In this document: positions 1-6,974 of the stretch, one piece after another
Position numbering within the stretch: position 1 is the stretch's first letter
How the letters are laid out: each line of letters begins with the position of its first letter
NCBI RefSeq assembly: GCF_021601385.1
Contig: NZ_BQHO01000002.1
Span: 186,001 to 250,000, forward strand
Length of the DNA stretch: 64,000 nt
Source: Pseudomonas parasichuanensis
GTDB taxonomy: Bacteria; Pseudomonadota; Gammaproteobacteria; Pseudomonadales; Pseudomonadaceae
Direction of reading: 5' to 3'
Made by a program: the position numbers and the translations under genes
Notes under the pieces: model-generated
Seen by the model: only the letters and a program-made list of their open reading frames with translations
The model's database searches: none
Told to the model about the DNA's origin: nothing

Positions 1-24
1 ACCTAGCCGCCTGGAGGTGCCACC

Positions 25-1821
25 ATGCGCCCGCCTGAGAACAACGTTATCAACCTGCGCCCAGAGGCGCCCATGGTCGAGCCAGATCGCCCCTGCTGGG
101 GCGTGTACGAGCACTGGGTAACGAATGAGAAAGGCCGCAGGCTCAAGCCCGGCGTGTACTGGCACGGGTTCAAGCGCAGCGCCGCTGATGATGACAGCGA
201 CGACGATAAGACCGACCGCCCCATCACTGATGAATGGATCGCCACGCCCGTGACGGTGGTGGCACGCACCACCAATAGCGACGATGGCAGCGAAGGCCGG
301 TATCTGCGCCTGCTCACCGACAGCGGCCCCAAGGACTGGATCATTCCCATGGAGGTGTTCGGCGGGAGCGGTGAAGACGCCAGGCGGACACTGTTTGGCA
401 TGGGCGTGATTATCGCGCTCAAGAAGCGCGGCCAGTTCATGGAGTACCTGCTGGACCAGCGCCCCGCCGAAGTGTTCGCCACCACCTGCCGCCCCGGCTG
501 GCATGAGTCGGGCGCCTTCGTGCTGCCTGGGCGCACCATCGGCAGTGACAAGGTGCGCTATCAGGCCAGCGGCAAAGGGCAAAACCTATTCAGCGTGCGC
601 GGGAGCCTGGACGGCTGGAAGGCCGAGGTAGCGGCGAAGTGCGAGGGGAACCCGGTACTGACCCTGGCCATTGGTTGCGCCTTGGCTGGCCCGCTGCTGA
701 GCCTGGTGGGCGTGCTGGGTGGCGGTGTTCACCTGGTGGGCGACAGCTCCAGCGGCAAGTCACTGGCGCAATTGATCGGCTCATCCGTATGGGGCGACCC
801 CGGCATATTCGCCGCATCGTGGGATATGACCAAGGGCGGTCTGGAAATCGAGGCATCGAGCCGCAACGACACCATGCTGCCCCTGGACGAAATCAAACGG
901 GCTGACCCCAAGCGCGTACAGGAAATGGCCTATTCGCTCGCCAACGGCCAGGGCAAGGGCACCATGACCCGTGACCGGGAGGCACGCGGCAAACTGAGCT
1001 GGCGCTTGCTGGCACTCTCCAGCGGTGAGCGTTCCCTGTCTGAACACGCGGCCATCAGCGGCAACGCCGCCCACGCTGGCGCTGAGCTGCGCATGGTGGA
1101 CGTGAACGCCGGTACGCGTACACACCGCGCCTTCGACGAATTGCACGGCCTGGAGGGAGCCGACTTCCACCGCCAGCTCACCGTGGCTGCGGGAGCGAAC
1201 CACGGGCACATCGGCCCGGCATTCGTGGAGAAGCTGCTGGCCAGCGACGACCGCCCCGGCCTGCTAGAAGACTTCGCCGGTATCCGCGCCCAGTTTGTTG
1301 AAGACAACGCCCAAGCCGGACGGGTGGCGGATCGCTTCGCAGTGATCGCGCTGGCGGGGGAAATGGCCATTGCCTATGACTTGCTGCCCTGGACGCCGGG
1401 TAGCGCTCTGGCCGATTGCCAGTTGCTGTATGGCGAATGGCTGAGCCGGGTGGGCGGTGGCAATGCCGAGGATCGCCAGATACTGGCGGGCATCCTCGAT
1501 TTCATCGACAAGCACGGCAGTAGCCGGTTTTCGGACGTGAATGACCAGACGCCTGACGCCAAGGTGTTCAACCGGGCCGGGTACTGGAAAGTCTCAGGCG
1601 GCAAGCAACTGTACCTGTTCAACAAGTCGGCATTGATCGAGGCAGCGCATGGGTACGGGCTGAGCCGCATCGTGAAAGCGCTGGATGGCGCCAGCGCGAT
1701 TGCTGAGCGTGGAGCGGATCGGAAGCGGCACGCCAAGAAGTACCGCGTACCGGGTGGCGGTTCACCTTGGCTGTATGTGATCGACCCCGAAGCCCTGGAC
1801 AGTGAAGGTGGTGCTGTATGA
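25..1821 (+). CDS. DUF927-domain ATPase, probable replicative helicase of an integrated element
   Basis: A 598-residue protein with a P-loop at about residues 238-245 (GDSSSGKS) inside a domain that resembles DUF927, the superfamily-3-like ATPase region found in primase/helicase proteins of phages, P4-like satellites and integrative elements. Acidic patches near residues 290 (LPLDEIKRAD) may supply the Walker B role. No N-terminal primase zinc motif is visible, so primase activity is not supported. The ATG at 25 follows a clear GGAGG at 13-17. The stop overlaps the next ATG by ATGA, the first link of a translationally coupled chain. The inferred role is unwinding at the element's origin. The repeat cassettes directly downstream are the best origin candidates in view. 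Confidence 0.75.
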   Translation: MRPPENNVINLRPEAPMVEPDRPCWGVYEHWVTNEKGRRLKPGVYWHGFKRSAADDDSDDDKTDRPITDEWIATPVTVVARTTNSDDGSEGRYLRLLTDSGPKDWIIPMEVFGGSGEDARRTLFGMGVIIALKKRGQFMEYLLDQRPAEVFATTCRPGWHESGAFVLPGRTIGSDKVRYQASGKGQNLFSVRGSLDGWKAEVAAKCEGNPVLTLAIGCALAGPLLSLVGVLGGGVHLVGDSSSGKSLAQLIGSSVWGDPGIFAASWDMTKGGLEIEASSRNDTMLPLDEIKRADPKRVQEMAYSLANGQGKGTMTRDREARGKLSWRLLALSSGERSLSEHAAISGNAAHAGAELRMVDVNAGTRTHRAFDELHGLEGADFHRQLTVAAGANHGHIGPAFVEKLLASDDRPGLLEDFAGIRAQFVEDNAQAGRVADRFAVIALAGEMAIAYDLLPWTPGSALADCQLLYGEWLSRVGGGNAEDRQILAGILDFIDKHGSSRFSDVNDQTPDAKVFNRAGYWKVSGGKQLYLFNKSALIEAAHGYGLSRIVKALDGASAIAERGADRKRHAKKYRVPGGGSPWLYVIDPEALDSEGGAV

Positions 1822-2177
1822 CCACCAACGCCACTAGCCGAGATTGCCCATATTCACAGGAACCTAGATTCGGTGGGAACAGTGGGAACAGTGGGAACAG
1901 CCTTGAAATCCGGGGCTTCCAGCCGTTCCCACCTAATAAAAAGAGTGGGAACAAGTGGGAACACACAATCGCTTTCCAATATAAGGGCGCGGCCAGTCTG
2001 CCTTGTTTGGTTATCACAGTTCCCACAAAAAACGGGGTGGGAACAAACTGGGAACAGAAAAACACCGCTGGAGGCCGCGTATTTACTGGGTTGTTCCCAC
2101 TGTTCCCACTGTTCCCACACTTTTTGAATTCACAGGAACATTTGATTAGCAGCTATCAGGGCATGGTGACGCCATGA
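1818..2177 (+). CDS. Small ORF running through repeat cassette 1
   Basis: A 119-residue open frame that starts on the ATGA shared with the upstream gene and stops on an ATGA shared with the next ORF. It reads through the whole of cassette 1, so it shows GNSGNSGNS near residue 20 and FPLFPLFPH near residue 95, which are direct translations of the DNA repeats. Its N-terminus contains CPYSQEP, matched by CPNSQEP in the next ORF. Either a short leader peptide or a full protein could be made. The amino-acid repeats follow from the DNA repeats, so protein function is not implied. Its main role may be to keep ribosomes moving to the downstream genes. Confidence 0.4.
   Translation: MTTNATSRDCPYSQEPRFGGNSGNSGNSLEIRGFQPFPPNKKSGNKWEHTIAFQYKGAASLPCLVITVPTKNGVGTNWEQKNTAGGRVFTGLFPLFPLFPHFLNSQEHLISSYQGMVTP
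1851..2140. repeat. Repeat cassette 1, word GTGGGAACA in direct and inverted arrays
   Basis: About twelve copies of an 8-9 nt word in a fixed order. Three tandem direct copies lie at 1873-1899, one inverted at 1925-1932, two direct at 1945-1963, one inverted at 2019-2026, two direct at 2037-2056 (the second with one mismatch) and three inverted at 2093-2118. The outer triplets are perfect reverse complements over 26 nt. The edges carry ATTCACAGGAAC at about 1852 and 2128, and the centre holds ATATAAGGGCGC and GTTTGGTTATCAC. The cassette could be an iteron-type origin, an array of protein sites or a long structured RNA. It is not a CRISPR array because spacers are irregular and orientations mixed. 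Confidence 0.9.
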
Positions 2178-2338
2178 ACCAAACCCCGAAGCCAAAGCGC
2201 CAATGCCCGAATTCACAGGAACCTAAAAACGTGGGGAACAGGGGGAACGGGGGAACAGCCAGCAAATACGCGGCCTGTAGCCGTTCCCCCTTATTGAAGT
2301 GTTGGGGAACAGGGGGAACACAAACATGTTTTTGAATA
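2174..2338 (+). CDS. Short ORF entering repeat cassette 2
   Basis: A 54-codon frame that begins on the ATGA overlapping the previous stop. Its start, with CPNSQEP before the repeats, parallels the previous ORF, but here the frame closes at 2336-2338 in the middle of cassette 2. A different frame (ending at 2520 with EVTP, matching MVTP of the first unit) is open through the rest. Cassette 2 therefore looks like a copy of cassette 1 whose continuous frame has been broken by an indel, or one where only the leader peptide matters. Confidence 0.3.
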
Positions 2339-2480
2339 TAAGCGCCTGTGGTGCTCCTTTCGTTTGGTTATCACTGTTCCCCCGTTTTTTGCGTGGGGAA
2401 CACATACCCCCTCTGGAAGCCCCGGAAACACTGGGTGTTCCCCGCGTTCCCCCGTTCCCCCGATTTTTTTTCACAGACAC
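2211..2480. repeat. Repeat cassette 2, word GGGGGAAC in the same layout
   Basis: It has the same plan as cassette 1. Three direct copies lie at 2231-2256, one inverted at 2283-2290, two direct at 2304-2319, one inverted at 2376-2383, one direct at 2393-2401 and three inverted at 2437-2461. The same landmarks recur: ATTCACAGGAACCT at the left edge, GAATATAAGCGC and GTTTGGTTATCAC in the middle, TTCACAG and ACATTTG at the right edge, and GGTGACGCCATGA at the following start codon. The word differs consistently from cassette 1, GGGGAAC with an extra G replacing GTGGGAAC. Confidence 0.9.
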
Positions 2481-2516
2481 ATTTGGGCATTACGGAAATC
2501 CGGGTGAGGTGACGCC

Positions 2517-2819
2517 ATGAGCCTCCTTTCCGACCTGCTCAATCACATGCCGCCGAACGTTGCTGGCGCTGGCAAACCACCCATGGCGAAACGCGCCCCG
2601 AATCGTCCACGCCTGGTGCTGGTCGAGCCTGCGCCATTGCCGCCCAGCCCGTACACCAACGCTGCCAATGCCACCCCTGAATGGCGCCAGGCCCGCGACC
2701 AATACATCAGCCATGTCATGACCTGCCGGGGCTGCTATGCGCCTGGTGGCCGCTATTGCCCGATTGGTGCCGAGCTGCGCACCACCTACGACAACACGCC
2801 CATGGAGGCCAACCCATGA
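2517..2819 (+). CDS. Small Cys-containing hypothetical protein of the element
   Basis: A 100-residue protein with a proline-rich N-terminal half and a C-terminal segment HVMTCRGCYAPGGRYCPIG with three cysteines (CxxC then a third nine residues later) and two histidine or aspartate candidates nearby, which could bind metal. I recognise the segment as typical of accessory-element proteins but know no function. It starts on the ATG immediately after the GGTGACGCC that ends cassette 2 and ends on an ATGA overlap with the next gene. It is probably co-translated with its neighbours. Confidence 0.6.
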   Translation: MSLLSDLLNHMPPNVAGAGKPPMAKRAPNRPRLVLVEPAPLPPSPYTNAANATPEWRQARDQYISHVMTCRGCYAPGGRYCPIGAELRTTYDNTPMEANP

Positions 2820-3415
2820 CGCCCACTCCGACCATGCGCCTGTGCGATATCGCTTCAAAGCCCGGTATCAGCGCCAGCACGCAACTCATCACCACCCGGC
2901 GCATCTGCCGCAACATCAGCCGCAACCTCGATACGGTCCACTCTGAGCGACGTGCCATGCGCCGCCAGGCGGGCAAGCTGAAAGCGTTCCTGCCGTTCAC
3001 CCGCCAGGCCATTGCCGATCTGGATCAGATGGCAACGGCGCACCGAGAGGATGAGTGGAGCAAGGCCAAGGCCGCGCTAGCCGGGTTCGGGCGGTCAGTG
3101 CTGTTCGACCGTGACGGTCTGGCCCCTGCCCTGGGGTTCGACCTTCTGTGCGACCTGCTGAGCGTGAACAACGTGGAGCGCGAGCAGGCCAGGCAAGATG
3201 GCGCCGTCAGTCTGGGAGATTTGGTGTTTACTCATGCGCTGGAGGACAGCGCAGAGCGCCGGGGGCAAGACTGGAATGATGCGCCGCTGTTCAACGCCTG
3301 CCACGCGGCCATGGCGGACTTCATCAGGGAATGCCCCGATGGCGTACTGCCTGACCCGTTCGCACCTGGTGCGCCGTTCGGGCCGAAGCTGCCACCCACT
3401 CTGAGGGTGGTGTAA
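2816..3415 (+). CDS. Hypothetical protein of the element
   Basis: A 199-residue, largely helical and charged protein with no motif I recognise. A longer open frame begins at 2681, but the ATG at 2816 lies on the ATGA overlap that couples every gene in this block, so I chose it. The N-terminal third is rich in Arg (ICRNISRNLD, SERRAMRRQAGK), which suggests contact with nucleic acid or a partner, but this is inference. It lies between the Cys-containing protein and a helix-turn-helix protein. Confidence 0.6.
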   Translation: MTPTPTMRLCDIASKPGISASTQLITTRRICRNISRNLDTVHSERRAMRRQAGKLKAFLPFTRQAIADLDQMATAHREDEWSKAKAALAGFGRSVLFDRDGLAPALGFDLLCDLLSVNNVEREQARQDGAVSLGDLVFTHALEDSAERRGQDWNDAPLFNACHAAMADFIRECPDGVLPDPFAPGAPFGPKLPPTLRVV

Positions 3416-3418
3416 GCC

Positions 3419-4357
3419 ATGGTCATGCTGAAACAGGCTGATTCAGCCGAAAAGATGAGACACCGGGTTTCAGACGATCAGCGCCGCCTGGTGCTGGACC
3501 TGCGCCGCCGTCACTCGCTCCGAGAGGTGGCCGAGATTACCGGCTTGCCGCTGGGAACGGTGAAGACCTTGGTATCGCGCTCGGGGGCGTTCCGGGATAA
3601 CGAGCAGCACCGCGCCCTGTTCACCCTGCCACCGATCAGCGCCAGCGCTGAGACGCTGCCGAGCGTGCCCGAGCTGCCGCCGCAGGAGGTGGTCACTGGT
3701 GACAAGGAGGTGGATGCGGTGCTGTGGCTGCGCTCGATCATCGGCACCGGCCAGGCTGCGCTAATTGACCGGGCAATGGAGGGCGCCAAGAAGATCAGGA
3801 CACCGCTCGACGTGCTGGAGAAGCGCTACCGCGATCACATAGTGTCCACCAACCCCGGCCACCCGTTCGCCGCCATATCGTCGTTTGGCTTCGCTGACTT
3901 GGAGGCGCTGGCTACTCGGGCCATTGAGCAGCACAGACTGAGGCTAGAGGGCGCCGCTCGATTCGGTGACGCCTTGCTGGCCGACACTGAGGCGGAAACG
4001 TTCTGCATCGAAGCGCTGAGCGGATTGGAGGCTACCGGCCAATTCGGTGACTTCGACAAGGGCCAGGTGGCTGCCCGGTTCAACGCCCACCCTGAGCTGC
4101 TGCCTCACACGCTGGCCGATTGCCTGTACGAACTGGGGTATTGGGATCAGCTTTACCGCCTTCGCAACGCCGCAGACCGTGACGCCAGCGACGGACCGCC
4201 CGAAGCCACGGCGCGGGATTGGTTTGTGTTCGGCCTGCTGGCGCAGATACGACCCCGAGACAAGGCCGAAGCGCTGGCGGTGTTCCGCTACCTGATCGCC
4301 AGTGAGCGCGACGACATGGCCGAGAGCGAGGCCATTGTTTTCAACCTGATCGGGTAG
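3419..4357 (+). CDS. Helix-turn-helix protein of the element
   Basis: A 312-residue protein with a helix-turn-helix near residues 20-50 (REVAEITGLPLGTVKTLVSRSG), of the type seen in sigma-region-4 or resolvase-like domains. The remaining 250 residues are helical and unfamiliar. It is the last gene of the coupled block and begins three bases after the previous stop, behind GAGGGTGG. It may regulate the element or bind its repeat cassettes, which would fit the position but is untested. A strong inverted repeat follows directly. Confidence 0.6.
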   Translation: MVMLKQADSAEKMRHRVSDDQRRLVLDLRRRHSLREVAEITGLPLGTVKTLVSRSGAFRDNEQHRALFTLPPISASAETLPSVPELPPQEVVTGDKEVDAVLWLRSIIGTGQAALIDRAMEGAKKIRTPLDVLEKRYRDHIVSTNPGHPFAAISSFGFADLEALATRAIEQHRLRLEGAARFGDALLADTEAETFCIEALSGLEATGQFGDFDKGQVAARFNAHPELLPHTLADCLYELGYWDQLYRLRNAADRDASDGPPEATARDWFVFGLLAQIRPRDKAEALAVFRYLIASERDDMAESEAIVFNLIG

Positions 4358-4360
4358 GCC

Positions 4361-4401
4361 GCGCCACGAAACTGAGGGGCGCCGTTTCGTGGCGCCTCAG
4401 T
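4361..4401. terminator. Paired alternative hairpins after the element gene block
   Basis: GCGCCACGAAAC (4361-4372) pairs perfectly with GTTTCGTGGCGC (4384-4395). The overlapping ACTGAGGGGCGCC (4371-4383) can instead pair with GGCGCCTCAGT (4391-4401). Only one of the two stems can form at a time. There is no long T run, so factor-independent termination is uncertain; an attenuator or a protein site is also possible. Confidence 0.5.
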
Positions 4402-4411
4402 CTCTTCGCAT

Positions 4412-4633
4412 CTAGGGTAATCGTGCCTCTGGATTGCGTGATTCGGCGTTCATCTCATCACATGCAGCCGCCGCCTCTGAACGGTTAGCAAAGCCGCGCC
4501 TCAGTCTTTCCTTTTCCTGGTTGTCGTAGATATCAAAGCCGCCCGAAGTGGTGGCGACGTAAAGACGATTGCCAATACGGAAGGATTCACCCTCGATTGG
4601 CACGGCAGGAACGATAACGAATCTTGGTTGCAT
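4412..4633 (-). CDS. Small hypothetical protein of the element
   Basis: A 73-residue protein on the strand opposite to the main block, with GGGGAGG eight bases before its ATG. It has a beta-rich middle (GNRLYVATTSGGFDIYD) followed by a helical region (ANRSEAAAACDEMNAE). No function is known to me. It is less GC-rich than its surroundings and sits between two copies of a 16-bp direct repeat (4378-4393 and 4764-4779), so it may be a separately acquired cassette. Confidence 0.55.
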   Translation of the reverse strand: MQPRFVIVPAVPIEGESFRIGNRLYVATTSGGFDIYDNQEKERLRRGFANRSEAAAACDEMNAESRNPEARLP

Positions 4634-4763
4634 GTTTCGCGCCTCCCCGGCAGATGGCTAAGTAATAGCGATGCTGATGGCTTACGCAAAATGGCTCATG
4701 ATGAGCAGGATCGTTTCAGTACTTTTTGCCACCCTGTTTGGCCGTATAGCCATATACCCAAAA

Positions 4764-4779
4764 GGCGCCGTTTCGTGGC
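4764..4779. repeat. Second copy of a 16-bp direct repeat flanking the small minus-strand gene
   Basis: GGCGCCGTTTCGTGGC occurs here and at 4378-4393, where it forms part of the double hairpin. Both copies lie close to CTGAGGGG. The repeat brackets the 4412-4633 gene at a distance of about 385 bp. Confidence 0.8.
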
Positions 4780-4823
4780 ACGGGGCACATGCTGAGGGGA
4801 GTTAGGCCCACCCCGGCCAGGCA

Positions 4824-5880
4824 CTAACATTTGCTAACAGGGCGGGAGCCCGGCGGGCGGTGCTGGGCCGCTCCGATGTCAACATTTGTCAACGTCTGGC
4901 GGGGCGCTGGCGCGGAACAGATCACTCGGTATCCACCCTGGTATCCACGAAATGAGCAGCTCCAGCAGGCAGTGCCCTGGCCTGGTTCGCGCAGCGCTTC
5001 ACGCACGATCGTCACGCAGTCGGAGTGCGCAACCCTGCGACGGTGCGCAGCCAGGTACGCACTGTTAGTACGCATTCTGGCGCTGGCGCTGCGCCAGTTC
5101 GCACCGGTGGTTCGCACACATGTTCGCAACCCCATAGCGCGAACCTTCCGTGCGAACCTGGGCGACCTGCCTGTTATCAAAAGTTATGGTTTCCAGGTGG
5201 AGGTTTCCACTGTGGTTTCCACGGTATTGCAGTGTTTTCTCCTGGCAACATGCCGCTTTGCGAAAACAACCCCATGAACGACCACATGAAAACCACAATG
5301 CTCGCTGCCCAGCGCCAGCCGATCCGATCTCAGGTTTTCTCAGGTTCCACCGTGTCGAAAGCGACACACTGTGTAGGAATCCACACGGCGCCGAGTGCCT
5401 GCCACTTTGACCACGCTTTGACGGAATGTGAGACAGGCATGAGACGGAACCAGCACCGGGTGGGCGTCAGAAGCCCGGCCTATGCGGGAAGCCGTCAAAG
5501 TCGAGGCCGTGGCCGTCTCATACCCCTGACAGACCCCTGACGGATTTTGGACAGCTTTGGACGGATCAGCGCCAGCACCAGCAGGTGGAATGCCGTAGGA
5601 GCGGTGAATTTCCTGATGCGCGGGAGGCTGTCCACCATCGACCGGCGTCTACTCGTCCAGAATGGCCAGGGGCGGCGAAATTCTTGACAGGCCTTGACGG
5701 AATCCTTGACAGGGCCTTGACGGATTCAGCCGCTGGCGCTTGAGCAGGATTGGCTGTAAGCCTTGCTGTGCAAGGTCTGGCGCTGTATCCGATTGACCTG
5801 TGGGAGCGGAAACCGTCAAGAATTTCCAAGTGTGCTCGTCAAGAGAAATCGGGCGGTTCAGAACCTGACAAAACCTGACA
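4824..5880. repeat. Series of short-word couplets with changing words
   Basis: A gene-poor stretch filled with paired or tripled words. They are CTAACA (4824, 4834); TGTCAAC (4877, 4887); GGTATCCAC (4928, 4940); TCACGCA (4999, 5012); GTGCGCA (5025, 5043); GTACGCA (5055, 5068); GTTCGCA (5097, 5110, 5122); GCGAACC (5139, 5152); GGTTTCCA (5188, 5202, 5214); TCTCAGGTT (5328, 5338); CTTTGAC (5405, 5416); TGAGAC (5429, 5440); ACCCCTGAC (5522, 5533); TTTGGAC (5546, 5556); CTTGAC (5683, 5693, 5705, 5716); AACCTGACA (5862, 5872). Spacers are 1-11 nt, mostly 1-6. Similar pairs follow at AGTCTCG (6037, 6056), AAAAACGG (6745, 6755) and GTGTATCCCC (6779, 6791). Confidence 0.85.
5274..5540 (+). CDS. Doubtful small ORF inside the couplet region
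   Basis: An 88-residue frame starting MNDHMKTTMLAAQRQ. The shape vaguely recalls small accessory proteins of P4-like elements (Icd/Ash type), but I cannot confirm it. There is no ribosome-binding site before the ATG, and several couplets lie inside the frame. A longer frame from 5025 is less credible. It is listed only because nothing else in this 1.6 kb (4634-6234) looks coding. Confidence 0.2.
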   Translation: MNDHMKTTMLAAQRQPIRSQVFSGSTVSKATHCVGIHTAPSACHFDHALTECETGMRRNQHRVGVRSPAYAGSRQSRGRGRLIPLTDP

Positions 5881-6234
5881 TGCCGGGCCTGTGAAGGGGG
5901 CGACCAAAGTGATGTACCCCTGATATCAGCCTGGGGCAAACCAGCGGCCAAGGATGCGGAAAACCAGCAGGCTTGCATGGGGAAACCCCGCAGGCAAATC
6001 AGGGAAGCCCTGAGCGCCGAAATTACCAATTCCGGCAGTCTCGATTGATATTGGTAGTCTCGCCCCGCTTTGGCGAGCTAACGCCAGCAGCGTTACCTAC
6101 ATAGACGGACAGACTGCGCGAAAATTTAAAACCCTGACAGCAGGCCGGGACAGGTGGCCGGTAGCCGTGGGCAAACTACCCGGATGCTGGGTAGTTATCA
6201 GATAATCAGGCGCCACCACATCGAGGGCCGCACC

Positions 6235-6438
6235 ATGTCCGTTATCGACTGCGACTACCTACCCGACCCGGAGCCGATCACCTTCCCGCCTGAGCTGGCG
6301 CTACTGATCGTCAGAAAGGCCGCCGCCATGGCCGAGGCATTCGAGAGCAAGGCGCTGGACCAGATGACCATGGACGCCAGCCGAGCGCTTCGCAATGGAA
6401 TGGAACCGCGCAGGATCATCAGGCAAATGGGGCTGTAA
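6235..6438 (+). CDS. Small helical hypothetical protein
   Basis: A 67-residue protein with a proline-rich start (YLPDPEPITFPPEL) and a helical remainder ending in RRIIRQMGL. The ATG at 6235 is preferred over an upstream start at 6154, whose extra residues look non-coding. The stop codon lies next to a 9-bp perfect hairpin. It is the last credible gene before the element's probable right boundary. Function is unknown. Confidence 0.5.
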   Translation: MSVIDCDYLPDPEPITFPPELALLIVRKAAAMAEAFESKALDQMTMDASRALRNGMEPRRIIRQMGL

Positions 6439-6458
6439 TTACGGGATTCCCCGTAATT
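6437..6458. terminator. Hairpin at the end of the 67-residue gene
   Basis: AATTACGGG (6437-6445) pairs with CCCGTAATT (6450-6458) over a four-base loop. It overlaps the TAA stop and lacks a T tract, so a weak terminator or an mRNA end stabiliser is more likely than a strong terminator. Confidence 0.4.
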
Positions 6459-6877
6459 GCCAGCGGCACCGCATGGAGCGTCACGCCTGATACGCCGAAA
6501 CGGGACGCCAGGTTACATACCCGGAATCTAGGGCTTGTAGCGATGAGCAAAACCGGCTGGTTAGGCCTGGGTTCGATTTCAAATCGCCCCCTTCCTGGCC
6601 GCTGGTATTCCCCGGTGGGGGTGAACGATCCGTTCACCCGGTGGCCTTACCGCGATCTTGCCGTGACAGGTGCCAGGCACTACCCCGAAACAGGGTGGCG
6701 ATAACGTCGCAGCGTGCTCCGGGACGATCACCGGCAAGCATGAGAAAAACGGGCAAAAACGGCCCAGCAACGAGCACCGTGTATCCCCTGGTGTATCCCC
6801 AAAAAACACGAAACCGGAAAACCCTTTAAATACAGGCACATTACGATCAGGTTCAAATGACTGTGTAACCACCTTCT
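6459..6877. other. Non-coding stretch at the probable right end of the element
   Basis: No gene is supported here. It contains GTGAAC/GTTCAC as a small palindrome near 6620 and the couplets AAAAACGG (6745-6762) and GTGTATCCCC (6779-6800). The segment around 6560 (GGTTCGATTTC) looks like a tRNA T-arm, but no cloverleaf can be drawn around it. Confidence 0.5.
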
Positions 6878-6910
6878 AAAAGGGCTTATCGAAAGATAAG
6901 CCCTTTTTCT
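6878..6910. terminator. Strong bidirectional terminator at the element/chromosome junction
   Basis: A 13-bp stem (AAAAGGGCTTATC, GAAA loop, GATAAGCCCTTTT) is followed by T-rich sequence on the plus strand and by TTTT on the minus strand. It can end the siderophore receptor transcript arriving from the right and any transcript leaving the element from the left. Confidence 0.85.
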
Positions 6911-6974
6911 TTGTCCGCGAAAAACCCATTCCTCCAATCACCTGCCCGCTCAGCGCAGGCAGGTGAACGGGACC

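Noticed and set aside
1851-2480. CRISPR array
   Set aside because: The words are 8-9 nt, in both orientations and with irregular spacing, and no cas genes are present.
4831-5277. A 148-codon plus-strand frame in the couplet region
   Set aside because: Its repeated peptide bits (YPPWYP, VSTVVSTV) are translations of couplets; there is no ribosome-binding site and no family resemblance.
6545-6620. tRNA or tRNA-end attachment site
   Set aside because: GGTTCGATTTC resembles a T-arm, but the stem does not pair and no acceptor, D or anticodon arms fit.
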